The notes: a model not told the origin generated them from the letters alone. A DNA stretch of 64,000 nt from Sycobia sp. Sy_11 (GCA_018907035.1 JACCIC010000001.1:2376001-2440000), one strand, 5' to 3'; shown: positions 26,848 through 38,605, numbered from the stretch's first letter. A program made the numbers and translations.

Positions 26848-26890
<43 letters not shown>
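26848..26890. repeat. (AT)n microsatellite
   Basis: About 21 AT units followed by GTAT/GTGT-rich sequence to 26985. Confidence 0.95.
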
Positions 26891-26893
<3 letters not shown>

Positions 26894-27440
26894 TGTTGTT
26901 CGAGATAATAGGTATTATGTTTGTGTATGCACATGCGTATGTGTGTTCATGTGTCTATGTATGTATTTGTATGTATGCATGTATAAACTTGTGACACACC
27001 AGTTGAAAGACCTAAAAATTGATATCAGCACGATTTTTCAGTACTTCAGTACACTACACAGCACTAACCTCAAAATCATAAATTTAACATGATCTATTGA
27101 ATGGCCAATATATCGTTAAATACCGAGTGCGTAACTTGATTTTTACCTCGTGCGACTTACGCCGCAAACTGTCTCACCGAGGCAAATAAACAACTTCCGC
27201 GCTCAAGTTGCAATGTACTAATCCGATCCCTACACTCGCTCGGCAGAATTAAGAAGCTGCCACTATGATAAGGAGAAAAAGCGACACACACCCCTCCTGG
27301 GTCATTTCATATACGGCTAGCGCACCAATACACGCTTCGATACAAACGCTACCACATTACTTATTGTCGATGCTATATACATATTGGTTGCTTTTTATAT
27401 GCTGCTCGCGCAGAAGTACGAGAGTTTCGCAAATCAGATG

Positions 27441-27442
<2 letters not shown>

Positions 27443-27495
<53 letters not shown>
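27443..27495. repeat. (AT)n microsatellite
   Basis: About 26 AT units; a (GT)n run follows at 27544-27565. Confidence 0.95.
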
Positions 27496-27498
<3 letters not shown>

Positions 27499-27856
27499 CA
27501 CGGGTATTATGAACCTAATGCGCTTCGTACAATAACCTCGCACGTGTGTGTGTGTGTGTGTGTGTATATATTTTAGCGTCGAGGAATTTCCGAAGCAAAG
27601 CAATAAGCGCGAGAGTAAGGTTAGTGGTGTATAGGAGGTTGGGAGGGGGGGCGAGCTTGAAAGGTCTTTGTGTTTTCGAAATGACTCATTGCGAATATTC
27701 GAAGAGTTGTACAGTGTTAGTCATCCCGCATAAATCTTTGCGCGCGCGCGCGCGATCGGGGCTCTCTTTCTCTCTTGTCTCTTGATTCGTGTATATCCGA
27801 GAGTTCACTTATGTTACGCGCATGCACACATGCACATTAGGAATTTATAATACCCA

Positions 27857-27880
27857 ACCTAATCCCCCGTGAGATTAGGT
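27857..27880. repeat. 8-bp inverted repeat ACCTAATC/GATTAGGT
   Basis: Perfect arms around an 8-nt loop. An outer AATA/TATT extension is possible if a short left-arm insertion bulges. The arms carry TAATC-type homeodomain half sites. Confidence 0.8.
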
Positions 27881-27910
27881 ATTGAAAAACGGACGGCGGT
27901 ATTTCCATCA

Positions 27911-27911
<1 letters not shown>

Positions 27912-27977
<66 letters not shown>
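27912..27977. repeat. (AT)n microsatellite, about 66 bp
   Basis: About 33 uninterrupted AT units. Confidence 0.95.
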
Positions 27978-27979
<2 letters not shown>

Positions 27980-27984
27980 TATCC

Positions 27985-28345
27985 ATCAGATTTTCTACGT
28001 AGCAGCCACTCTCGCACGGCAATAGACGGTGTATACCGACAAAACAGAAACGTTCGGCCTCAAAAGAGAACGAAAAAAGAAAGAAGAAGCGCACGCCGGC
28101 TAGCTGCGACGCAGGCATTTTTTTTCTTTCTCGTTTCGCAAAGCTCGTATAAAATTGGATCGGCGCCGCGCGCATTTTTACATGGCGCGCTTCGTTCACA
28201 ATTTGCTGTTCTGCGCCTGCCCTGCCCCTCTCTGTGATATTAATCCTCTCGTCGAATTGCGAAATTTTTCGAAATGCCGAGTACGAAAAAAAAGTCGTTC
28301 GGCGGTCTCGGGGGGGGGGGGGAGAGGAGAAAATAAGGAATCGAG
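27985..28345. promoter_or_regulatory. Small CpG-rich island
   Basis: CGCG-rich sequence ending in a run of 14 G (28308-28321). No exon was identified. Confidence 0.25.
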
Positions 28346-28380
28346 GAAGAATATAGAAATGTCGAGAAATGTTCGGACGT

Positions 28381-28400
28381 TATAAAGTTTAAACTTTATA
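28381..28400. promoter_or_regulatory. Perfect 20-bp palindrome with back-to-back TATA boxes
   Basis: TATAAAGTTTAAACTTTATA equals its own reverse complement and carries TATAAAG in both directions. It lies just after a CpG-rich island and just before TATATAAGCCG. A divergent core promoter or a cruciform-prone element is possible; chance in AT-rich DNA is not excluded. Confidence 0.35.
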
Positions 28401-28539
28401 TAAGCCGTGTACAGGCTCACGTATTCGCGCTTCTCCACCGTTAATATATATATATATACTTCCGTTCTTTTTGAAATTTTAAGGCTTCGTTGTCGCGATA
28501 TTATTCTAAGCACTTCTCTTCCTTCGATACTGAGACGGG

Positions 28540-30120
28540 TCAATTCAAGATCTTCGTACTGAGAGGTCTTTGCACAGGAGCCAACCCATAATCAGACAGA
28601 CGGAGATCGTTAATTCAGTTATTTTCCGTTTCTGTTTACATTCTTACGATGCCAAAGGCAAGTCTGCTAACGTATATTATCGAAAAAACATAAGCCGGCT
28701 CTCCTATTACAGAAGCTGACCAATAACGTGGAACGACTTTCGAGTATAAGCTCAATGGGCCGATTCCATTGAATCGCTTGATTTTTCCAGACCCCCTGTT
28801 AGATGGCGACCAGTTTTCTGTTTACCTCTCTCACAATCTAAATGGGGCAATCTTGTTGAGAGTTTACTATAGGAATCTTGCAGTGTATGCATTCCGCTTT
28901 CTGATAGGGCGTTCGCAATAATTTTACTCTTAATAACAATGACTAACATTGGTTATTTGTGATATGTGATTCCCTCGACTTCTCATCCTCTCAATACTAA
29001 AAAAAACACTTTGTGGACGCATTTTGCATTCTCTTGCAAAGACCAATTAGAATCAGCGATTAACGTTCCTTCATTGAAGATGGGCTTATCCTGAAAAACC
29101 AAACATAAAGTGAATCAAACTTTAAAATTTCGTATTATATGAAAACAATGATTTGTAAACATAAAAAAATTCAATACGTTACGTGTGTATATATATCATC
29201 TCGGTTGCATTCAACTGATAATAGTTTTCTGAAAATTTTTAGGGGTCGAAATGGACAGTTGAAGTTAACCAAAACTTTATAGACAAAGTAAAAGTAAGCA
29301 ATATATGGTGCTTATTTAGACTTTATTTGAAAACTTTTTTGATCATCTGAACGTGTATGCAAACGTCTTATCCAGTCTTTCTGAATATTGCGCGGCACTG
29401 CATAGCGCGCAAACTACAGGCATCCCAAAACAACGCGTGTTTCGGCCTGCTATTTAATTTTCGCGTATGTGGGTGGAAAGGCTGAGGCCCGCGAGTCGAA
29501 CTTGACTGGGCGCACACGGAAAAAGCTCGCTCGGGCGCTCGAGGCGCTCGTGCGGATAGAGGCCGAGCAGGGAGGTGGGCGGGCTCGCTCGGAATGGTAA
29601 AAAGCTCATTTCCACGATCATATGAAATCCGGGAAGGGTGGATGAACTTCGGCCGCTCAACGCGGCGATTCGACGTGGTGCAGTAAAAGCTCGAATTTTT
29701 ACGAATATATCAAGATTTCAGAACTCGTTGCGGAAGTGTAGAATGAAATTAAATAAATAAGATGAACCGCGACTATACTTTCGGCGAGCACGCTACTACG
29801 GGATGAAAGCGTGTTTCTTTCTAACATCAATAAAAGATAAGGAAATCTGAATAAAGTCGAGAAAGCAATAATTAACATAAGACGATTATTAGATGATCGT
29901 TGGGAAATCTAATTCGGATCTAGCCCGAACTAGGCATATGCCGAGTGTATTTCTACACGGGAAGACACCCAAATTCAATTCCGTGCTTATAATAATACTT
30001 GGCGCAAAGCTTATGTTCGAAACAATAAGTAGGTTGACACTACGAGTACCGGAGTAACAGACAAAAAAAACCTAACGTAAAACTTTTCCGAATTACGGAA
30101 AGAGAGTTTCCTCTCGTAAT
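28540..30120. other. Mixed-composition DNA without a recognised gene
   Basis: 28540-28960 is non-repetitive with balanced composition and includes a CTCF-like word at 28800-28809. 29450-29680 is GC-rich without microsatellites. Only short minus-strand ORFs exist, and none is recognised. Confidence 0.4.
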
Positions 30121-30159
30121 ATCATATCGATTCTCTCTCCCACTGTCTCTGTCTCTCTC

Positions 30160-30162
<3 letters not shown>

Positions 30163-30227
<65 letters not shown>
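30163..30227. repeat. (CT)n microsatellite
   Basis: About 32 CT units after a degenerate CT lead-in from 30130. Confidence 0.95.
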
Positions 30228-30231
<4 letters not shown>

Positions 30232-30289
30232 CGGGCACACGTTTGTGTATATATATATATAAACACACACATCTCGTTCACTTTCGAAG

Positions 30290-30810
30290 TCAGAGGCTAG
30301 CTCGCCATCAGCATCCCTTTTCGGTTGCCCGAAACTTTCAGCATTGTGTTCCTGTATACTAGAATACAGCCTCTATATACATATATACACGAACATGGGG
30401 GGGATGATGCGCTCCCAGTTCGCGACCTCGTCTACACTCTGTCTCGAAACTTTTTTCCCCGTCCTGCCTGCTGCCCCCGTCCCCTCAAGCACAGTCGTAG
30501 GTCCTCGTCGTGCGTTCAACTTTCGCACCCACCCACACGGACGCGCGCGCGGAATCACACAACTACACATCAAGGGGGAGGGGGTCACTGCCGTCTTTCT
30601 CGCCCGCTCTCCCCACGTCACCCACCGCACACTCGTCGAGCTTATATATATACGCGTCACGGTTCTGCGATCTCGCCGGGATCTTTGTATTAGCCCTAGT
30701 CTCTCCCGATCCCCCTCTCGACCGCCGCTCTCGCTCCTATGACGTCTTCACCCCTCTCTCTCCCATCACGATACGCTTTCGTGCATGCACAGGTATAATA
30801 TTCGTGTATA
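30290..30810. promoter_or_regulatory. CpG/C-rich island
   Basis: Cytosine-rich sequence with CGCG words and frames open on both strands. It follows the CT array. No exon or start site was defined. Confidence 0.25.
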
Positions 30811-31089
30811 TATAGATATATTGACAAGTAGTGGTTGTAGCCGATGGTCATATGTAGACGCATAAGTTATTATGGATGATGAATTATGGACATGGAATTG
30901 CGGATTGACGGTCGGTAAGTTTTCCGAGCTTTACGGCCACCACTGAGACACGGACATTTTGTGGAATTTTGTTTTCTAGATTCCTTTGTTAATAAATAGA
31001 GTTCCCCTCGCTGCAACAATCCGGTACAGCAGCTATCATTTTAATATACACCGGCAAACAGATTTTATTGAATTGAACCGAGCCGACAT

Positions 31090-31700
31090 TTATTCACTCG
31101 AAGTGCTTGAGATTCAGAATGATTTCAGGATTCCGTGTAATTTCACGCAGTATCAAATTAACTCTCTTTACCATTTCAAGTATTTGAATTCTGTAAACAT
31201 ACTTGAATGATTTTCATTGATTTAAAAAAGATGTTATTATTAAATAATTATAAATGACTTTATTATAATTTTAAATGATTTCAATAACACTTCCTGCGCT
31301 TTTATTGTAAAACTATTGGAATGACTTCATAGAATTTCAACGAGATTTCCTTTGATTTTGTTTCAAAACGATTGCAATGGTTTCATAGGATTTCAACGAG
31401 ATTTCCTATGATTTTGTTTCAAAATGTTTGCAAGAATTTCATTAATTTCAAATTGGTTTTAAATGTTTTAATGTATTTTCAATCTATAATGCATGATTTT
31501 AACGGATTCCAATCAAGTTTGATTGATTTCAATTACTGCATAATTTTATGAATTCTATATTACGTCTCCAAACAATTTTCATTGATTCCCATTGATTTCT
31601 AAATGTTTTTCAACGTTTCCCAATAATTCCATAAAGTTCTCGAACGATTTTATGAAAATTTTAAATTTTATTTTTTTATGACTAATTAGAACATGTTTGC
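31090..31700. repeat. Degenerate short-period repeat cluster F
   Basis: The clearest cluster: GATTTCAA/GATTTTAA words recur about every 20-28 bp over 600 bp. It includes a recognisable tandem duplication at 31320-31431. Confidence 0.5.
31320..31431. repeat. Tandem duplication, two 56-bp units
   Basis: 31320-31375 and 31376-31431 align without gaps and differ at about six positions (roughly 89% identity). Both contain TTTCAACGAGATTTCCT and GATTTTGTTTCAAAA. A shorter, more diverged unit precedes at about 31275-31319. Confidence 0.85.
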
Positions 31701-31962
31701 AGCCATTTGAGACGATTTCAAAATAATTTTTTATCAACGATCCAGCCAATCCCCGAAATTCATAGCCCTACGACGAGGCCAAAGTATGTCTTATCTGGTC
31801 TGATATTTCTTAAACAATTAAGAAATCTGCATTTATTGCAAAGAAAAAATCGAATCAACGAGATTCATTGTTCTGTAAGAAGTCAAATTTAAAAAAATTT
31901 ATATAACGCATTATATGGCGTCTCATTTTATCGATGGTACATTGAAACATAAACTGATGCTA

Positions 31963-32003
31963 AATCAATGATGCTAAAAATTGCGTTTTTAGCATCATTG
32001 ATT
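31963..32003. repeat. Perfect 18-bp-stem hairpin
   Basis: AATCAATGATGCTAAAAA and TTTTTAGCATCATTGATT are exact reverse complements around a TTGCG loop. Pairing stops abruptly outside the arms. It is the longest perfect non-microsatellite inverted repeat I found. Confidence 0.95.
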
Positions 32004-32463
32004 CGACTCTGGCATTAAAATACATTTCGAGACTAGTGCGAAAATTGAATTTTACCCCATTATGTTTTTTTTTTCTTCTATATATTAATTCCTCTCCTTG
32101 CTCCTTTTCAACAGGTCTCGCGAACTACAAAATCAGCCGCCAAGCGCATATCAAACAACCCCATGTATTTATGTACGCAATTGTCATGAATAAAACTGTA
32201 CGATATTCGTCACGATATCGTAGCTTTAATTTTGTAATTACGAAAACGTTCTTTTTCTGTTGATGTCCAATTTAACCGAGCAGATTAATATTAAACGCAC
32301 CGTCGACCAAGTATAATACAGCGACACCGAGTCTTCGATGTATGGCATCGAACTACGTATGAAATTAATAACAATCATTGAAAATGACGATACGAATAAC
32401 CACGAGAATTACCTGCATTGATCATTGAAAAGACCAAGAAAAATATAGGCAGTCTTAAAAACG

Positions 32464-32465
<2 letters not shown>

Positions 32466-32501
<36 letters not shown>
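32466..32501. repeat. (AT)n microsatellite followed by T run
   Basis: About 18 AT units and then a run of about 12 T. Confidence 0.95.
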
Positions 32502-32509
<8 letters not shown>

Positions 32510-32914
32510 TTCAATGACGTATTTAATAAATTAATCTGCATTTCTATAAACAAAGCTCTCCTGCTCGACTAATAATCGTCGCCAATAATCTTTGACAGTA
32601 GTGTATTGACCCAAATCGATATGTATAAGCGGCTAACGAAATTCCGAACGGGCAGAAACTTTGACAATGGCTTTCCGTGAAAATCCATTCGACGAACACG
32701 CGTCTTTGTTCGAAATTGAATGAGCGAGCTGAATCAGAAGTGTGTATGTGTATATATATATTGAAAGCTTCTGTCGTTAGCGCGCGTTTTGACTGGCATG
32801 TGCCCGTCAATGGTATATAACTGATTAAAATGGGATCGGAGGCTTCGACGTTTATATTTACGTATATACATATAATAACGTTAAAATGTATTACCATAAT
32901 GCTCATGTTTAAAA

Positions 32915-32962
32915 ATTATTTTTAATCCATCTTTCTCTTTTCTTTCTGTGTTACAGGTGAGT
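32915..32962 (+). other. Candidate recursive (ratchet) splice site
   Basis: A long pyrimidine-rich tract (about 32918-32950, CTTTCTCTTTTCTTTCTG core) leads to TTACAG at 32951-32956. It is followed without a gap by GTGAGT at 32957-32962. A strong acceptor abutting a perfect donor is the defining arrangement of intronic recursive splice sites described in long Drosophila introns. It is on the same strand as the 43184 exon, 10.2 kb upstream, which fits a long intron from an upstream promoter. Alternatively it is an ordinary acceptor whose first exon bases happen to resemble a donor. Confidence 0.4.
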
Positions 32963-33007
32963 TACTGAGTCAATCGTTGTTCTTATACCGTTGTACAAGC
33001 GGGCAAG
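32957..33007 (+). other. Possible 51-nt exon downstream of the recursive splice site
   Basis: Between the strong acceptor and a weaker GTAAAA donor-like site at 33008 lie 51 nt, a multiple of three. One frame (offset two bases) is open and begins ELLSQSLF; the other two contain early stops. Recursive sites often need such an exon-definition partner donor. No homology was recognised, so this may be a regulatory RS-exon rather than a coding one. Confidence 0.25.
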
Positions 33008-33124
33008 GTAAAAAATATTAATTTTTTTAATTCTCATTAAACACCATTGCGCACCATATAGCCTAGCTTAATGTATGGGAGCTATGTTATATTATCACCT
33101 GAAAGCAAATAAATATTTATTAAG

Positions 33125-33129
33125 TGATA

Positions 33130-33166
<37 letters not shown>
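33125..33166. repeat. (AT)n microsatellite
   Basis: About 20 AT units with one GT interruption. Confidence 0.95.
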
Positions 33167-33170
<4 letters not shown>

Positions 33171-33289
33171 GTGGTACATTAGTAATATCGTATATCAATC
33201 TTAATTGATTTAAAAAATTTCTTATTAAAATATTTACGGAGATATCCGTCTTTAAGACACTCTCATCCCCGAAAGGTAAAGTAGGTCAA

Positions 33290-33720
33290 AACGCACGATT
33301 AAGGGGATGTCGAGGAGCTCGTATTTGCCAAATTTTTGGGCTCGAATTTTCGATCCTTTTGCTTCGAAGACGACGACGGAGGCTGCTACCTCACTGAGCC
33401 AACGTTTGCCAATGTTGCATTGAAACGCTTCGTTTTTATGACGACGTGGCCGAGCGCCCGTGTCGTATCTTCCGATCGTCCTCGCGAATTTTCATGCTGC
33501 GGTGATATTTTGTGCCATCCGCGTGGCTTGACGACTGTTTAAACGAGAATAATCTACGTCGGCGTGACCGTCAATTTGCGCAGCGACGATCGTCTTGAGA
33601 AAATAGGCCTCCGTCGGTAATTGAAATCGAAGAAGCGCGTTGTTAATGCCAAGTAACCAATGACAAAAAAAAAAAAACCTGTACAATTATTAAGGTATAA
33701 AACTTCCTTGAAGTCCCGCC
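33290..33720. other. Non-repetitive island of balanced composition
   Basis: GC is higher than in the flanks without microsatellites. A 68-codon + frame (33336-33542) and a 64-codon minus frame (33492-33686) are unrecognised. It could be a regulatory element or a decayed exon. Confidence 0.3.
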
Positions 33721-35035
33721 TGTGTCTGTATTCTATGTACTTACTTCTTTACTTAACGTTTTGCCTGCCAATAATGATAGAGAACGTCTAATTACGGGCC
33801 GAGGAAAGCAATGGCTCTTCTCGCCAAGTTCTCAATCAAATCTAGATAAGAAATTAAACGGGTTTAGAAAATTTTATATCTCGGAATGGTTATTTAATGT
33901 GTACATGTATACATATAATTATAAGTTATTATTGGTGAAAATTCTATAGTGTTATTTCAAAATACCGGAGAATTATGTATTATTCGTTACATTTATTAAT
34001 CATTACAGAACTACAGGTAAATTATATTATATGTTATGATTGTACAAATCTATATGACTGTAAAATTGTTCGCACTTTTTGAAAAAGTCGGTTAGAACTT
34101 CGTTTGCGTGTAATCTTGAAATAAACTTTATATAGCCGTAAATATTTTTTTGTTTGAAGAATTTTGCTCTGTGCTGTGTGTGTGCGTGTGCGTGTGCGTG
34201 TGTGCGTAAGTAATAAATTAAATATCGAAAATTTTAATGGCCGGTACGATGGCCTCTCTGTCAAGTTTAAAATCCAGCCTCAAATCAAAAATGGGCTATG
34301 ACAGTCTGTAATGATTACTGTTATAACGGTAAGAAAAACTCCTCCTACCGTGCTATTCGCGTTCGACCGGGTGTTAGAAAAAGCCAGTGTGCAATTAAAT
34401 TTCATAATAAATAATATGACGAACAAAGCGTGCTCGTTTGTATATTGCGGTCATAAGCATCTCCGCAGCACAGAGTTTAACGAAATGCTGACAGAATGAA
34501 ACTTCGATATCGCCTGATGTCAAACGAGCAATTATGCGAACAAAATCTATTTTTGCTCCATTTTTTTGGAAGGATTATTGGTGAATGTATTTTACTAGTT
34601 TCCTTTTCAGTTTCACATTTTACCGTATTTTTCACAAGCAAGGGGAATAAGACATTTTTTGACATGCCCATAACAAATTTCTCTAGAAAGTTGTCTCCTG
34701 CGAGATGAGACTGCTGATTGGCGATACATAATCAATGAATTCACCTTCTATGCGAATTCATTTACGTACGAGCTGTTTTTCAGTTAGCCAATTTTTTGCG
34801 AGAGCAGGACTTCCAAGGACTGGTGTATGAGAATTTTTTTTATCAGATTCCTCAATCTAATTCGAACAGGTTGAAAAAAGTAACTTTGGAAAAATAACCG
34901 AACGTCTCATAAATATTCTTTAAATCCGCTCGACGTTCTCTCCAATTGTCAACTTAAAAAAATAAAATAAAATAAAATGTACAAGAATAATAACTGCCAG
35001 GACAAATCGGAGCATATGTGCAACAGAAAAGCAAG
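33721..35035. other. AT-rich gene-free DNA
   Basis: Short ORFs only, with a GTGTGC/GCGTGT run at 34177-34207. No supported gene. Confidence 0.5.
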
Positions 35036-35345
35036 AACGATTCGTGTACTCTAAGTAAGGAAAACGCCCGTCTGTCTCCGGGACGATTTTCCCAAAGCAA
35101 CGGCCGCGACCGCCTATAATGCGCGTATGATGACGGCCTAGCGGTCGTGGCGGCAGGCGGGGCTGGGGGGGGTTGTTTGGAAGGAAGGGGAGCCCCGCTA
35201 AGCCCCGCGAATGTCCTGTCTGGCCCGCGCGCGACAGGAAGGAGCGTGTCTCGTCAGAAATGCCCGCGCGCGCGCTAAATTCGTCGCCGCGGATTGCCAG
35301 CGAACGGGGCCGTGGTGCGCGCAGACCCCGGCAGAGGGAGAGAGG

Positions 35346-35348
<3 letters not shown>

Positions 35349-35386
<38 letters not shown>
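35349..35386. repeat. (GA)n microsatellite
   Basis: About 19 GA units; can pair with the CT array at 35489-35540. Confidence 0.95.
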
Positions 35387-35390
<4 letters not shown>

Positions 35391-35487
35391 AGCGCAATGA
35401 CCTTCCTCAAAACGCAGCCCCGCGTGGAGAAATCGATCGGTCTCGCGCGCGCCGTGTTGCTCTTTTATCGTCCTTTGCACGGTTCTC

Positions 35488-35488
<1 letters not shown>

Positions 35489-35540
<52 letters not shown>
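35489..35540. repeat. (CT)n microsatellite
   Basis: About 26 CT units. Confidence 0.95.
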
Positions 35541-35543
<3 letters not shown>

Positions 35544-35870
35544 CTCTCCGCCGGCCGCGCGCGCACCCCAACGATAGCGAAATCTTTCCTAAATACAGCG
35601 TGCCGGGTGCGACACGCCCGCCCGCGTGGGAGTCGAGAGTCGAAAAGGACTCGCGAGGGGCGAGGAAAAGTATGCGCTAGATTTGTGTCTGCACGCGTCC
35701 AGGCGGGCGCGCGTGCGTGCACACATGGTATAGGGAAATCGGACCGCAAAGGCTTCTCGACAAAAATTGTTCGTCTGGGTGTCTCGAGCAAATCTTCTAT
35801 GGACGAGGCGCGATTAATAGATTAAGGGGGGGGTAAAATTTGTATAATTAATAAATTAGAGATTGTGTGT

Positions 35871-35873
<3 letters not shown>

Positions 35874-35914
<41 letters not shown>
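35874..35914. repeat. (GA)n microsatellite
   Basis: About 20 GA units. Confidence 0.95.
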
Positions 35915-35919
<5 letters not shown>

Positions 35920-37590
35920 AGAAAGGAAGGGGGCAGAAAAAAGGGAATATTATCTAGTATTCTCATTAGGTTGTGAATATATCTTGTCTGGACTCTGAAA
36001 CATCGCGCAGACTTGCCAGAGCTGCCAACGTTAGAACCTCAAAACCGCTCTTTTTCAAATACGAATTATTTAAGAATTTTGTATTTCGAGTGAAAGCCTC
36101 GATTTTTTATTTTAAGAAGGTACATATGCGATTTTGGCAGAAGTGCAGATTCTTATTCGCTTCGTACAAGTTCGTTAAAGACATCTGGTAGTTTAAAAAA
36201 GCTAAGGAAGACTACATGGACCCGTATAGGAGTTTAAAGTGAACAGTTAACAATAAAGTAAATTGCATATAAAATTTTCCAATTTCCCAAGGATCAGAGA
36301 ACGCGTAAAGAAATTCCCATACGTCTAATTATCGCGATGTTCCTCCATCTGTTGTCGTTGGAATATAAGTTACTTGTCAGATGTTTGACAAATTATTTTG
36401 TTTTATATATAGTAATATCTTAGAATATATATATTTTCAGAACATTGCATCTGCTTGTACATCATCATGAAGGCGTTTTCTAATTTTTCTATCCCCTCCC
36501 ATTGGACACACGCACCTGTATGGGTGTCCATTGAACAATCAAACAAGTATTTAAGTAATAAAAAAACTGAAAACTCAAATATTTTAATGGTTAACAATTG
36601 TTCTATAAAACAAATTTTAATAAATTAAAAATGAATGAAATTTTATCGTATTTTTTTTATTGATATCGACAAAATTAAGATCCTTTTAACAATTTTTATT
36701 GCACCGTTATCCTTCGTAATAATTAATTGGAGCGGAACTATAGAAATTCGGCAGATGTTCCGTCGACTAGTTTTATTGAATAGCTTACGATCGAATAAAA
36801 GTAGCTCGAATGTAAGGATGCGTGGGATGGTAGTTGGATATACATAATCGCATCATTAATTTTTTTATTTAGTTTACTCTCTGCTGATGATATATACTCG
36901 GTATGTATACGTAAGTGGTGAAGGCACCCAATTTATTCTTCGCCAGCAACGAGTAAATTTTTTTATATTTCAGATTCTAAGGGGATGTTCATAAACAAGC
37001 ATAGCCTAACTCTCATGATAATTATATTATTTTATAAACTCTGTAAGATCAATGAAAATATTTATTAGTTTCATGTCAGAGAAGGAAATTTAATTGACAC
37101 ATTTTTCCTGGCATATAATTACTTTTAATTTTTGTATAGAACGTCTGTTTATAAATCACGATATATTTTATATTGATATGAACTTGCGAAAAAAATATTT
37201 ATCAAATAAAGGAGCGAGACATATAACGTTTAAAAAAGAACTCATGAGCAAAGTTAGGTATTTCTTAATTATTTAAAGTTTAATAAGAACATTTTTTAAG
37301 AAAGTCAAGAGTTTTTCATTAGTTTAATGGATAACTCGTTGAATTTAATGGCTGAAGTTATTACTCGTTTCAATATTCATTTTTCTTGACTGTTGTTTGC
37401 TCCCTGTGGCTACCATCTTACTTTTATCACATGGCAAATCAGTCTTTAAAGAAAATCATTATCTTGAGTGGTTTTTATTTTAAGACTGAGTGTTAACAAT
37501 ACTCCCGGTATTTTAAACGAATTAGCGATAAAAAGAAAATTCGTTCCACTTAAACTTATTGTTTTAACATTTTAACATTCTTAAGAACTT
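35915..37590. other. AT-rich gene-free DNA
   Basis: Only short AT-rich ORFs. A donor-like TAC|GTAAGT occurs at 36911 (+) without a recognised exon. Confidence 0.5.
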
Positions 37591-37931
37591 TCTCATGCCT
37601 GGGTTCGTGTGCGTGCGTGCATCGCGGCGTGTATCGAAATTACATCAAACACACATTCATTTACCAATCCTCTCCAGTTCTCGTCCGAATGCCGCGCACT
37701 CCGCGAGACCGGCGGGGTGGCGGTGGCGGCGCGCGCACGCGCGCCTGGCATTTTGCCGGTCTCCCGGTCGCTGCTCTATACACGGCACTCATCGCCGTAC
37801 TCAACATACAAGCGCGCGCGCGCGCGCACACACACATACATATGCGCACACACTGATATATTATACGGCAGCGCCTCGCCATCCCGGCCGGCGATGCATT
37901 CCGTGAGTGCTATAAGCCGCTGTTAGGGCCA

Positions 37932-37963
<32 letters not shown>

Positions 37964-38110
37964 ATGCTGCATAGCTCAGTAGCCTTCCCTCCCTTCTTCT
38001 CTTTCCCTCGCGCTCACTCTTTCTCCCGTTTATTTCTCCCACGCATTCTTTTCCACGCGCAGTCACCGCTCTCTTTCTTTCTCACTTTTCTCCCTATACA
38101 TTTCCGTATA
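37591..38110. promoter_or_regulatory. CpG-rich island with CG/CA and CTG tracts
   Basis: GC-rich sequence with an alternating CG-CA tract (37811-37840) and (CTG)10. A tRNA-D-arm-like GCATAGCTCAGT at about 37969 has no matching T-arm. Confidence 0.3.
37933..37963. repeat. (CTG)10 trinucleotide repeat
   Basis: Ten uninterrupted CTG units followed by CATGCTGCATAG. Confidence 0.95.
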
Positions 38111-38601
38111 TATTCTGTATATCCTATATATACAGAAACCTAAAAAGCATCCATGAAAATTCCGCAACATATATCCCACGTGTATGTTCATTATGTGACC
38201 TTGGCGTTTGTCTATGAGTGAATGAGAGAGAATGAGAGAGAGAGAGAGAGAGAGATTCGGCACGTGTATGCTCGGTCAGGTGGGCGACTCCGAATGAACT
38301 TTTTGCCAAATTTTATAACAGGATCCCCATTCTTCGGCGGCAACCGTCGGCTCCGGCAGGCTCGATTTCATTCTCGGTCTATAGCCCCCGCGATGACCGT
38401 CGTCTAAGCAACTCTTATTACAACTATAGGACATTATTAATTTTTCTTATTACCTGCTTTACAACCCCCCCCCCCATTACTCTGTGAGACGTGCCATATT
38501 CTTCCTTGACTGTTCGTTTAAAAGACAGGATGTAGGGAGTAGGACGTCATTTTTAAATAGACTAAAGATGCCTCACGGCCACGAATGCAGGGCGAAAGAA
38601 G

Positions 38602-38605
<4 letters not shown>

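Larger units (their letters stand above)
35036..35830. promoter_or_regulatory. CpG-rich island with inverted GA and CT arrays
   Basis: CGCG-dense sequence containing a poly-G segment (35157-35192), a GA array (35349-35386) and a CT array (35489-35540) in inverted orientation 102 bp apart. Frames on both strands are repeat translations. Confidence 0.35.

Noticed and set aside
28752..28949. 65-codon minus ORF as a decayed gene
   Set aside because: No homology recognised and no partner exon. The balanced composition is better described as a possible regulatory island.
34006..34020. ATTACAG-AACTACAG-GTAAAT as an 8-nt microexon
   Set aside because: The acceptor has almost no pyrimidine tract, so the pairing of signals is weak.
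37965..37985. GCATAGCTCAGT, D-arm-like sequence suggesting a tRNA
   Set aside because: No T-arm (GGTTCRANTCC) or acceptor stem at tRNA spacing. Similar D-arm-like words at 40636 and 51636 also fail.
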